Shown in pieces: positions 41,986 to 53,115 of a stretch of 64,000 nucleotides of DNA. Both the position numbers and the translations under genes were made by a program. The number at the start of each line of letters is the position of its first letter. The stretch's first letter is position 1. The notes under the pieces were generated by a model. The model was not told where the DNA came from and made no database searches. It saw nothing but the letters and a program-made list of their open reading frames with translations. Location of the stretch: positions 1 through 64,000 of the forward strand of contig JASANC010001084.1 in the NCBI GenBank assembly GCA_030248135.1. The letters are read 5' to 3'. The DNA comes from Theristus sp. LFF4_11. Taxonomy: Eukaryota; Nematoda; Chromadorea; Monhysterida; Xyalidae.

Positions 41986-44900
41986 CTAAATGTTGCAAGA
42001 GCATGTTTCGCTGCTCGAATACACGGCATTGCCATCGCTTCCGCATTTGCACTCGTCCATACATGTCGCTTCAAGGAATTTTTCGAAAACTCCATTGATC
42101 TCACTGCAGCAGCTCGCGCACTCTTAGTAAAATAAAACCAATAATGAATCGAAACCTAAATTATTAAACATAATTTGCATCACTGCGCAAGTACGCAATG
42201 TTTTTAAATTGACTTTGCCAGCCTCTTCCTCTTACTCACCTTCTCCACCTCCTTCTCCACCTCCTTCTCCTCCACCTTCACCACCTTCTCCTCCACCTTC
42301 TCCTCCACCTTCACCACCTTCTCCTCCACCTTCACCACCGCCGCCGCCGGTTCCCGTGTCTGGGCATTTGTATAGTAAGCGCAGCTCCTGGAAGGTGTCA
42401 CAAAGATTCATTTCGCATCAGAACCATGGTAAAGCATGCTTGTTTAAACCTTTCACCTTTTTCGAAGATTAACAAAACATATGCGAAACTTTGAAAGTAA
42501 CGAGGGCCAGGTTTTGTATTAAGAAGAGACCGTCCGGAATTAGGAGGAACATTTTGGTAATACTCTGCCCCTAGCCGAAAATAGATTTCGCTCAAATTTG
42601 GTATGGAGGTACCCTTAGGTCCAACTAAGAAAAAACCGGCCCGCTTTTGGAATGAGACCCTTGTGGTGTGGCGCTACAGGTCTCCAAAGTAGGGTATGTC
42701 GTCGAAAAACGTCATTTTTGGCGGTATGACAAACAACGTCTTTTAACGCAACACAGAAGCGTTATCGAACATTGATGCTAAATTGAAAAATGTAGTATTT
42801 TGCAAGGGCTTTCATGTGCTGTATTTAGTTTTTCAAAAAAACACAAACCCTAATTTTGGTACAAACAAAATGCGTAAAAAAATTGGTGTCCAAAAATTTC
42901 AAAAAATTCAGTTTTTAGCTTTTCATGCCCCAGCGTTCAGTTGGCCCCAAAATTTCTCTTCGCTATCTTTTTTGCAATAAAAAACTGGTCTAGAAGACAT
43001 TTTAACAAGTTGCAAACCGTTCCCTCTTTTGAGTTTTTTTTTCGTTGCAAGGTTGGTTGAGAAATTTATTTTTTTGCTAGTATAAGCTTTTATTGCTTTA
43101 TTAAGTCTACTTAACAAACGTTTTAACCATTGTGATTTGTACCAAATATATGTAATTTTGAACGCTCTTTCACGTGGTTTAATTTGTTTTAAAAAATACT
43201 AAACTATATGTTTGGTGCAAACACAAAATTGCTTCAAATCCCAGATCTTTTGGTGTACCGTAAAGAAGTTCATGGGTTCTGCAGTCACAACGCTTTAACT
43301 TATATAGCTTTTCTTTACACCATCATTTTCTCCGTAAAAAACTGGTTTAGAAAACATTTCAACAAGATTCAAACCGCTCTCTCTTTTGAGGTTTTTTTCG
43401 TTACATTGTTGGTTGAGAAATTTTTAATTTTGCTAGTATAAGCTTTTATTGCTTTATTAAGTCCACTTAAAAACCGTTTTGACCAATGTGATCTGTACCA
43501 AATATATGTAATTTTGAACGCTCTTTCACGTGGTTTAGTTTGTTTTAAAAAATATTAAACTATATGTTTGGTGCAAACTCAAAATTGCTTTAAATGTCAG
43601 AGCTCTTGGTGTACTACGAAGAAGTTTATGATTTCTGCAGTCACAACGTTTTAACTTATAGAGTTTTTCTTTACACCATCATTTTTACCGTAAAAAACTG
43701 GTCTAGAAAACATTTTAACAATATGCAAACCGTTTTTTCTTTGAAGGTTTGTTTCGTTACAATGTTGGTTGAGAAATTTTTAATTTTGCCAGTATAAGCT
43801 TTTATTGCTTTATTAAGTCCACTTAAAAAACGTTTTGACCAATGTGATCTGTACCAAATACTTGTATATGTAATTTTGAACGCTCTTTCACGTGGTTTAG
43901 TTTATTTGAAAAATATTAAACTATATGTTTAGTGCAAACTCAAAATTGCTTCAAATCCCACACCTTTTGGTGTACTATAAAGAAATTCATGGTTTCTGCG
44001 TCACAACGTTTTAACTTATCGGTTTTTTTACACCACCATTTTCGCCGTACAAAACTGGTATAGAAACACTGTTTATAGTCAAAAATCAGATATCCGCTGT
44101 TTGCATTGCTAATGAGAAAACTCTACTTCCCCCATTTTTGGCCATCATAACCTTAAAAACTACCATAAAATGTGATCAAATAATATTTTCTAACATTGAA
44201 TTGCGTGCCAAATACGGTCAATTTAGAACGTTTTTTTACGTGGTTGAATAAGTTTAAAAAATATAAATTTTATGTTTGGTACAAACAAACAAAATATTCA
44301 TTTAAATCGCAGGTCGCACGATGACTTAGTTTATGGTCTCTGCAGTCACAACATGTAAATTACCGTTTTGTTTTTGACACCATTATTTCTAGTGTTACTG
44401 AGAACGAATATTTCCTTTTCTGGAACAATTGCTCTTTGTTTAGAGACGTCACAGATAAATTTTGAATTCATTTTAAGACTTTTTGTTTGCACCGAACATA
44501 CAATTTAAGTTTCAAAATAACTTATACAACCGATTTTCATTTTTGGGTACCAACAGTGTTTTTAGACTAGTTTTGTACAAAAACGGTAATGTACATGTTG
44601 TGACTGCAGAGACCATGAACTAATTCATCGTACAACTAAACCTGCGATTTGAAAAAATTTTTGTTTGTACCAAACATAAGATTTATATTTTTTAAACTTA
44701 TTCAACCACGTAAAAAACTTTGTTAATTGACCGTATTTGGTACGCAATTCAATGTTAGAAAATATTATTTGATCACATTTTATGGTAGTTTTTAAGGTTA
44801 TGATGGCAAAAAGGGGGGAAGTAGAGTTTTCTCATTAGCAATGCAAACAGCGGATGTCTCATTTTTTACTATAAACAGTGTTTCTATACCAGTTTTGTAC

Positions 44901-47900
44901 GGCGAAAATGGTGGTGTAAAGAAAACCCCGATAAGTTAAAACGTTGTGACGCAGAAACCATGAACTTCTTCATAGTACACCAAAAGGTCAGGGATTTGAA
45001 ACAATTTTGAGTTTGCACCGAACATATACTTTAACATTTTTAAAACAAACTAAACCACGTGAAAGAGCGTTCAAAATTACATATATTTGGTACAGGTCAC
45101 ATTGGTCAAAACGTTTTTTAAGTGGACTTAATAAAGCAATAAAAGCTTATACTGGCAAAATTAAAAATTTCTCAACCAACATTGTAACGAAACAAACCTC
45201 CAAAGAAAAAACGGTTTGCATATTGTTAAAATGTTTTCTAGACCAGTTTTTTACGGTAAAAATTATGGTGTAACGAAAAACTCTATAAGTTAAAGCGTTG
45301 TGACTGCAGAAATCATAAACTTCTTCGTAGTACACCAACAGCTCTGACATTTGAAGCAATTTTGAGTTTGCACCAAACATATAGTTTAATATTTTTAAAA
45401 CAAACTAAACCATGTGAAAGAGCGTTTAAAATTACATATATTTGGTACAAATCACATTGGTCAAAACGGTTTTTAAGTGGACTTAATAAAGCAATAAAAG
45501 CTTATACTAGCAAAATTAAAAATTTCTCAACCAACAATGTAACGAAAAAAACCTCAAAAGAGGGAGCGGTTTGAATCTTGTAGAAATGTTTTCTAAGCCA
45601 GTTTTTACGGAGAAAATGATGATGTAAAGAAAAACTCTATAAGTTAAAGCGTTGTGACTGCAGAACCCATGAACTTCTTTACGGTACACCAAAAGGTCTG
45701 GGATTTGAAGCAATTTTGTGTTTGCACCAAACATATAGTTTAGTATTTTTTAAAACAAATTAAACCACGTGAAATAGCGTTCAAAATTACATATATTTGG
45801 TACAAATCACAATGGTTAAAACGTTTTTTAAGTAGACTTAATAAAGCAATAAAAGCTTATACTAGCAAAAACATAAATTTCTCAACCAACCTTGCAACAA
45901 AAAAACCTCAAAAGAGGAGACGGTTTGCAACTTGTGAAAATGTTTTCTAGACCAGTTTTTTATTGCAAAAAAGATAGCGAAGAGAAATTTTGGGGCCAAC
46001 TGAACGCTGGGGCATGAAAAGCTAAAAACTGAAATTTTTGAAATTTTTGGACATTAATTTTTACGCATTTTGTTTGTACCAAAATTACGGTTTGAGTTTA
46101 AAAAAAAACTAAATAAGCACATGAAATTCCTTGCAAAATACTACATTTTTCATATTAGCATCAATGTTCGATAACGCTTCTGTGTTGCGTTAAAAGACGT
46201 TGTTTGTCAAAACGCCAAAAATGACGTTTTTCGACGACATACCCTACTTTGGAGACCTGTAGCACCACACCACAAGGGTCTCATTCCAAAAGCGGGCCGG
46301 TTTTTTCTTAGTTGGACCTAAGGGTACCTCCATACCAAATTTGAGCAAAATCTATTTTCGGCTAGGGGCAAAAATGTTCCACCGGTTTGCGGACGGTCTC
46401 TTAAAAGAAAACTCCATGTGTGGCCAAATATGGATTTTTCCAATCCGGATTCCATTTTTGCAACTTGTGCGGGCTCAGAATTCAGCTGGTGAACGTACCT
46501 TCATGTCGGTTTCAGTGGGTCGCTGACGGTTTCCAATTTTATCGCCGCCTTCTTTCAAAGCCGTGATCGTTGGTTTGCCGTTGTTGCTGAAGTAGTTTGT
46601 ACCGTAGTGCATGACTGAGCCATAGTCATATTCGGTGCCTCCGTGAGTGATCTTTGTCTGGTCGTATTTTGTGAATTGACCTGCAAAAAAACAACATTTA
46701 AGAAACTTAAGAACATCCTTTTTATAAACGTTTTCCTATAGTTCCCTGCAAGAAACAACATTTAAAAAAATTAGTTTTGTATTGATAAAAAACTGCTGTT
46801 TTACCTTTGCTGCGTTCATCCATGTTTTCGAAGTTGACCCTAACCCAATCGTCGCGGTCAGTGCGCGCCTGTTCATGGTGGAATCCGAACGCGTGCAGCA
46901 GCTCGTGTGCGATCACACCAGGCGCGTCCAGGCAGCCGGGCGATGAAATGGACACAGGCTGGGAATTGCCTTGTATGCCTGCAATGGTGGAAAGTCTGTG
47001 TGTCTGTGCGTCTGTGTCGGTGTGTGTGTGCGGTCTGTGTGTGTGCGCGGGTGTGTGTGTGTCTGTGTGTGTGTTTGTGTGTCAGTGTGTCAGCGTGTCT
47101 GCGTGTTTGTGTGTCTGTGTGGCTGCGTGTCTGTGTGTCAGTGTGCCTGTGTGTCTGCGTGTCTGTGTGTCTGTGTGTCTGTGTGTCTGTTTGTTTGTGT
47201 ATGTGTGCTTGTGTGTCTGTGTGTCTGTTTGTCTGTGTGTCTGTGTGTCTGTGTGTCTGTTTGTTTGTGTATGTGTGCTTGTGTGTCTGTGTGTCTGTTT
47301 GTCTGTGTGTCTGTGTGTCTGTGTGTCTGTTTGTTTGTGTATGTGTGCTTGTGTGTCTGTGTGTCTGTTTGTCTGTGTGTTTGTGTGACAATGTGTCTGT
47401 GTGTTTGCGTGTCAATGTGTGTGTGTCTGTGTGTTTGTGTGTCAATGTGTCAATGTGTCAGTGTGTTTGTGTGTTTTTGTGTCAGTGTGCTAGTGTGTCT
47501 GTGTGTCTTTTTGTTTGTGTATGTGTGCTTGTGTGTCTGTGTGTCTGTTTGTCTGTGTGTCTGTGTGTCTGTTTGTTTGTGTATGTGTGTTTGTGTGTCA
47601 GTGTGTCAGTGTGTCAGCGTGTCTGCGTGTTTGTGTGTCTGTGTGGCTGCGTGTCTGTGTGTCAGTGTGTCTGTGTGTCTGCGTGTCTGTGTGTCTGTGT
47701 GTCTGTGTGTCTGTTTGTTTGTGTATGTGTGCTTGTGTGTCTGTGTGTCTGTTTTGTCTGTGTGTCTGTGTGTCTGTGTGTCTGTTTGTTTGTGTATGTG
47801 TGCTTGTGTGTCTGTGTGTCTGTTTGTCTGTGTGTCTGTTCTGTGTGTCTGTTTGTTTGTGTATGTGTGCTTGTGTGTCTGTGTGTCTGTTTGTCTGTGT

Positions 47901-50790
47901 GTTTGTGTGACAATGTGTCTGTGTGTTTGCGTGTCAATGTGTGTGTGTCTGTGTGTTTGTGTGTCAATGTGTCTGTGTGTTTGTGTGTTTATGTGTCAGT
48001 GTGCTAGTGTGTCTGTGTGTCTGTTTGTTTGTGTATGTGTGCTTGTGTGTCTGTGTCTGCGTCGGTGTGTGGGTCTGCGTCTGTCTGTGTCTGTCTGCAT
48101 CTGTCCGCGTGTGTGATTCAAAAGATCCATGCATTCATTGTTCATCAGTGCACATTGCTAAAATACAAACAATCGTTTATGAGTTTTAATTTACCTCCTT
48201 TGACGTAACCCACGTACGAGTAGCAGCCACCATCTTGAATCACGTTTATCCACCAGGTGTCTGAATCCGTTTTCGGTCGGATCTTGACGCACGAGCGAGC
48301 CATCAAATCATCGGTTGCAATTTTCCATTGTTTCTGGCTGTAAGCTCATTTACAGAAGTTTGAAAAAAACAATAGGTGGCCAGCCACCGCAGCTGCAACG
48401 CACTGGTATAAAATCGTGGACAAAACATTCAATGGCGACAGTTCAACCATTTGAGTGGAATGTTTATCACATGCACAAACAATGCCAATACAAATCTATT
48501 TTGGTCAACGACAGTTGCCTTTCAGTAGCTGGCAACATTCAATTCAACAACCGCTCACACTCTAATGAAACAATTTTTAATGCCAAGCTACCGCACTATA
48601 CAGCATGATTTCAAACGTCCCTGTTGTTTTAGACATAAAAACGCACTTCTGCTATGTCGGTTGCTGTGTGATTGATCTCAGCTATCATTAGATTTCTATC
48701 AGTTTTTGAAACTACGTTCTGATATTAGTCTCAGTGTTTTTCGAACCTGCCGCAGTTTTCATTGTATCTGACCGTGGCCCTTTTCTCTGCCAGTACATGC
48801 AATTTTGTGAACTTACAAGAGCTCATCGTTCTTGAGACTGTCGTCAATGACGTACGGCATCGTAGCATCCGGCCATCTGTATCTTTCGTCTCGCAAGCCT
48901 GCACCCGCTCCCGTATCACCACCCATGATTGCATCCAACTGCTCGGGTGTAAGCATCATGTCGCCTTGGAAAACTTCAGCGTCACCTTTGTTCGTATTCG
49001 TTGTTTCATCCGTCTGCAGTGTTCGCAAATAGCTAGTTTGATTGATATTTGGCGATTGTTATTTAAGGATTTCGTGAGCTAACAACGTTTTTATTTAAAA
49101 TGCAGGGTGAGCCAAAAAAGATTTCAACTTCAAAATGCTCTCACTGGCTTGTGCTGAGATGTTACGAGCTAAAAATTAGAACACTTTGGAAAGTTTTGCT
49201 GACCAGAATTATTTCTGGATATGTTGCCCCTATCACTCACTACATACCGTATTACCTCTATTAAACCCCCCCCCCCCCAAAATTAACCCCCCCCCCCCCA
49301 AAAATAAACCCCCACCCCCTCGACAAGTTTCCAAATAATCCCCCCCCAAAAATAAACCCCCATGGGGGTTTATTAGAAACCTGTTTGAAACACATACCTA
49401 GCGAATTCAGTGGCTGAATGCAGTGACATTGGTGAAATTGTGCTACCAAAGGCCCCAAAGGGATGAGTTAGTGGTAATTTCATTACAAAAGGCTGTTACA
49501 AAAGGAAATCTCTGTGAAAAGTAGAAGTTTCTGCGACTTCCTTCCTGCCATGGAAAGTATTTTTGCCATTTTGCTCACCCCTAAAAATGGTTTCCAAATA
49601 AACCCCCCCCAAAAATAATCCCCCCCCCAAAAATAAACCCCCACCCCCAGAAGTCGCTGAAGAAATAAACCCCCATGGGGGTTTATTAGAGGTAATACGG
49701 TACATCTGAAAATCTTGAATACCGTATTACCCCCAATAAACCCCCATGGGGGATTAATACGTCAGCGACTTTTAGGGGTGAGGGTTTATTGGTGGGGGGG
49801 GGGATTGTTGGTGGGGGGGGGGGTTTATTTACAAAAAAAATTCTAGGGGTGGGGGTTTGTTGAAAAATGGCAAAAATACATTGCATAGCAGGCAAGAAAG
49901 TCGCAGAAACTTCTACTCTACATAGAAATTTCCTTTTATAACAGCCTTTTGTAATGAAATTACTATTAACTCACCCATTTGAGGCCTTTGGTAGCACAAT
50001 TTCATCATTTTCACTGCAACCAGCCACTGAATTCGCTGGGGTATGTGTTTCAAACAGGTCTCCAATAATCCCCCATGGGGGATTATTTGTGGGGGGGGGG
50101 GGATTATTCGGAAACTGGTCGGGGGGGGGGGTGGGTTTTATTGGTGGGGGGGGGATTAATGGTGGGGGGTTTAATGGGGGTAATACGGTATACATGAAAA
50201 ATCAACAAATGTTTTGGAATGCAAACGGTTGGTTTAGCTGTAAAAAATACCAAATGATGAACTTTGGTGACAACAATTAATGTTTTTTAAATGAAGTATT
50301 GTAAAACTGTAAAAAATTGTTAATAAACGGAATATGATTCAATTAATGCTGTTGATTTGGAAGATGCGATTTCACAAAAAAGACGACACAAAACTACCGT
50401 AACCTCATAATGAAAGATCTAATAGATGCACATGATGCGCATCAACGTATTTGTCAAGCGCATTTAAAAAAATCATCGTAAATAATTTTTATGAATGTGC
50501 ATCTTTGACTGTTAATGCAACGAATAGAAAGCGTTTGCATTTATCGCATCAGCTGAATTAACACAAATAGAGACAGTCGGATTGCACTGGTGGATGCGTT
50601 TTCAAGGGAATGCATTAAAAGCAAATCTTTATCTATTACGTCATGAAGTTTGAGTTCCCTGTGATGCAGCTTAGTGGACTTTTTATTTTATCTTAGAACA
50701 ACTTACATCGCCTGATGGCTCCTGGTTGGTTTTACGCACATGACGAGCCGTGACAAGTCCAGCGAACAACAGAAACAGAAGTAAACGCAT
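41986..50790 (-). CDS. Astacin zinc metalloprotease with intact catalytic residues, 354 aa
   Basis: Seven exons join in phase: 50790-50707 (donor GTAAGT), 49013-48817, 48337-48195, 46978-46805, 46680-46499, 42387-42240, 42122-41986. The signal peptide is [15 protein letters not shown]. The propeptide has the Asp switch FQGD (43-46). The catalytic domain starts near MPYVID and has Cys pairs ([20 protein letters not shown]), the full zinc signature [19 protein letters not shown] (His166, Glu167, His170, His176) and Met-turn SVMHY (Met223, Tyr225). It closes with RLLYKCP. A ~38-residue Gly/Glu linker (GGGE/GGE repeats, 272-309) leads to a 44-residue tail with 8 Cys (CASCC...CKC...CSC). Nematode astacins (NAS family) act in hatching, moulting, digestion or host invasion; which applies is unknown. 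It is convergent with the degenerate fusion gene. AATAAA lies just after the stop. Confidence 0.9.
42524..46402. mobile_element. 3.9-kb foldback element in astacin intron 5
   Basis: The two halves are inverted copies of one another with the turn near 44463. Ends are AAGAGACCGTCCG and CGGACGGTCTCTT. Each arm has a unique outer part (CCCTTGTGGTGTGGCGCTAC..., GGTATGTCGTCGAAAAACGT) and inner ~330-bp subrepeats (GTTTGGTGCAAAC, AAGCTTTTATTGCTTTATTA, GAACGCTCTTTCACGTGG), about three per arm. No transposase is visible. It fills almost all of the 4.1-kb intron. A diverged outer-arm fragment occurs at 54130-54290. Confidence 0.8.
46983..48115. repeat. GT-rich minisatellite in astacin intron 3
   Basis: About 1.1 kb of GTGTGTCT/GTGTGTTT units. 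Higher-order blocks repeat, for example GTCAGCGTGTCTGCGTGTTT at about 47089 and 47605, and ACAATGTGTCTGTGTGTTTG at about 47389 and 47909. ORFs of repeating Cys-Val-Ser or Thr-His-Arg are artefacts. It fills intron 3 (46979-48194). Confidence 0.9.
49103..49200 (+). mobile_element. Solo mariner-like terminus (astacin intron 1)
   Basis: TGCAGGGTGAGCCAAAAAAG followed by CTCACTGGCTTGTGCTGAGA resembles the terminal repeat of the element at 11236. No second end was found. Confidence 0.4.
49245..49702. mobile_element. Poly-C/G MITE family, copy 2 (astacin intron 1)
   Basis: TACCGTATTACCTCTATTAA...TTAGAGGTAATACGGTA with C-run subtermini and the family core (CTTCCTTCCTGCCATGGAAA). Only 27 bp separate it from the next copy. 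Confidence 0.75.
49730..50190. mobile_element. Poly-C/G MITE family, copy 3 (astacin intron 1)
   Basis: TACCGTATTACCCCCAATAA...GGGGGTAATACGGTA. The core is inverted relative to copy 2, so the two lie head to head. Confidence 0.75.
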
Positions 50791-50877
50791 GGCTTTCGCA
50801 GTTTACTCGGCACTGATTTGTGTTTTTAGAAAAGTGAAAATTTTTAGAAACGAATGAGAAGACACCACATAGCAAAC

Positions 50878-51453
50878 AGAATTTTATACCGAGAAAAGGT
50901 GAACAGTTTCAGTTTTGGTAAACGCCCTTTTCCAGATTTCTTGTTGTTTAGCTTACATGCGCTGAACTGTTTCAGGAAAAGTAAACCGGTTTCTCTATTC
51001 ATAGATGAAGTTAAAAGTGTCACTGTAATTGAAACTGTGACCCGCCGAGTGTTACGGTGGCTGAGACCGTTTTGGTCTTGCAAAGATCCAGATGATGTTG
51101 TACGCTCTGCTCACGAATGTTAAGAAAAAACCATTATTGTGTAATATCCTTTTCGATTAAAAAAACTCCGTTTCTGGTCGCAGACAAATATAGTAATATC
51201 GTGTCGGGACCTGACACGGTCAAGTAAACATTTAATGTAATTGGAATTTTACTGTGCTAATCTTTCTTGACATCAGTTGTTATGCGTAGTTGCTGTTTTC
51301 GTTTATTGTTTTCTTGTGTTTTAAAGTTATCCTTTGACTGATTCTTATCATGATGAACAGCTTAGCATTTCTCCATAGCTAAAAGTACAGAGAGATCAAA
51401 AGAGCGTCAATAGAGAAAGCGGCTGGTACCTTAGTGTAAGTGGTTCACAAACA
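50878..51453. repeat. Astacin 5' flank, original copy of a duplication
   Basis: It shares ordered blocks with 51689-52229: GTGACCCGCCGAGTGTTACGG, TTTTACTGTGCTAATCTTTC, TGATTCTTATCATGATGAAC and TAGTGTAAGTGGTTCACAAA. It lies directly upstream of the astacin start at 50790, so it probably includes its promoter. Confidence 0.65.
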
Positions 51454-51527
51454 TCCTAGAGCATTCAAACAACCTTTATGCATGCGGCTGCCTCTGCACG
51501 TGTCACACGCGCGAAATGTCAACTTAC

Positions 51528-51680
51528 AAGAGCTCATCGTTCTTGAGACTGTCGTCAATGACGAACGGCATCGTAGCATCTGGCCATCTGTATCGTTCAT
51601 CTCGCAAGCCTGCACCCGCGCCCGTATCACCACCCATGATTGCATCCAACTGCTCGGGTGTAAGCATCATGTCGTCTTGA
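51528..51680 (-). pseudogene. Duplicated fragment of astacin exon 2
   Basis: About 150 bp nearly identical to 48817-48970, including the donor. It reads [19 protein letters not shown]... and [12 protein letters not shown] (Tyr to Phe). The front of the exon, with the FQGD switch and the acceptor, is missing, and the fragment joins a second copy of the gene's 5' flank. No other exon of a second gene follows, so it is a broken duplicate. Confidence 0.75.
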
Positions 51681-51688
51681 AGCAACCG

Positions 51689-52229
51689 AGTTTTATAACG
51701 AGAAAAAGTGAACGCCTTTTCCCAGATTGCTTGTTTTTTAGCTTCTATGTGCTGAACTGTTTTTTTGGCGCTGAGCAGTTTTTTGGAATGTAAAGCGTAA
51801 GGAAACTGGTTGCTTTATTCACAGTTGAAGTTTTAAAAGTGTGTGACTGTGACCCGCCGAGTGTTACGGTGGCTGAGACTGTTTAGGTCTTGAGAAGATC
51901 CATGTGATGTTGCACGATCTGCTCACGATTGTCAAGAAAAAACCATTACTGTGCAATATCCTTTTCGATTGACAAAACTCCGTGATCCGATACGGTCAAT
52001 TAAACATTGATGTCGTTTGAATTTTACTGTGCTAATCTTTCTTGACATTAGTTGTTATGTGTAGTTGCTGTTTTCGTTCATTGTTTTCTTGTTATGCTTT
52101 GACTGATTCTTATCATGATGAACAGCTTGTAAACGCATACTTAGTATTTCCCAATTGCTAAAAGTGGGTGATCAAAAGAGCGCCAATAGAGAAAACGGCT
52201 GGTATTTAGTGTAAGTGGTTCACAAATGT
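51689..52229. repeat. Astacin 5' flank, second copy
   Basis: Diverged copy of 50878-51453 with small insertions and deletions. It carries the same blocks in the same order and lies beside the exon-2 fragment. Confidence 0.65.
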
Positions 52230-52475
52230 TAGAGCAAGAAAAGAATTGAAAAACAACCAGAAAGATGAACATTAATTCTAAGATGAGAACAGGTAGGAGT
52301 GGGGCCTTTCTTCCTTTTTTCGTACTTCTTTTTCTAAACTTCGTTACTTGTTATTACAATGGTTTAATTGAATTACAACCCCGCTATTTACGGTTTGTTT
52401 GACAAAAAAACATGAAAACGCTACTCATTAACATTCTTCCCCTGGCCCAAGACAGACTTCATTGAATATACCTAA

Positions 52476-52944
52476 TACCGTATTACCCCCATTAAACCCC
52501 CCCCCACCATTAATCCCCCCCCCCACCAATAAACCCCCACCCCCCTGACCAGTTTCCGAATAATCCCCCCCCCACAAATAATCCCCCATGGGGGATTATT
52601 GGAGACCTGTTTGAAACACATACCCAGCGAATTCAGTGGCTGGTTGCAGTGAAAATGATGAAATTGTGCTACCAAAGGCCCCAAATGGGTGAGTTAATAG
52701 TAATTTCATTACAAAAGGCTGTTATAAAAGGAAATTTCTATGTAGAGTAGAAGTTTCTGCGACTTTCTTGCCTGCCATGCAAGGTATTTTTGCCATTTTT
52801 CAACAAACCCCCACTCCTAGAATTTTTTGTAAATAAACCCCCCCCCCCCCAAATAACCCCCCCCCCCCCCACCAATAAACCCCCACCCCTAAAAGTCGCT
52901 GGCGTATTAATCCCCCATGGGGGTTTATTGGGGGTAATACGGTA
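52476..52944. mobile_element. Poly-C/G MITE family, copy 4
   Basis: TACCGTATTACCCCCATTAA...GGGGGTAATACGGTA with the family core. It lies between the astacin duplicate and the lectin gene. Confidence 0.75.
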
Positions 52945-53115
52945 GGAAGGATAGGAAGGTAAGCACAACTTTTGAAAGTTGGTATTATTACCCAATGTGT
53001 TACTCAGTTCCGGACAGACTAAAAAACCCAGATTGAATACTGCACAGACACATAGTCACAACTAATTTGTTCGGTCTTCACCGATAATAAAATTTCAGTC
53101 AGTCAAAACGTAATT

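Noticed and set aside
42209..42472. Pro/Ser-rich plus-strand ORF (SPPPSPP repeats)
   Set aside because: It is the antisense of the Gly/Glu linker exon of the minus-strand astacin, which has matched splice sites and phase.
46807..48189. Long Cys/Val-rich ORFs on the plus strand over the GT array
   Set aside because: Same reason: minisatellite inside astacin intron 3. The first codons of one overlap the real minus-strand astacin exon.
49954..50280. Gly-rich and Pro-rich ORFs near poly-C/G tracts (also at 38177-38698, 52738-52995, 57827-58135)
   Set aside because: They are translations of homopolymer runs within MITEs; no codon structure.
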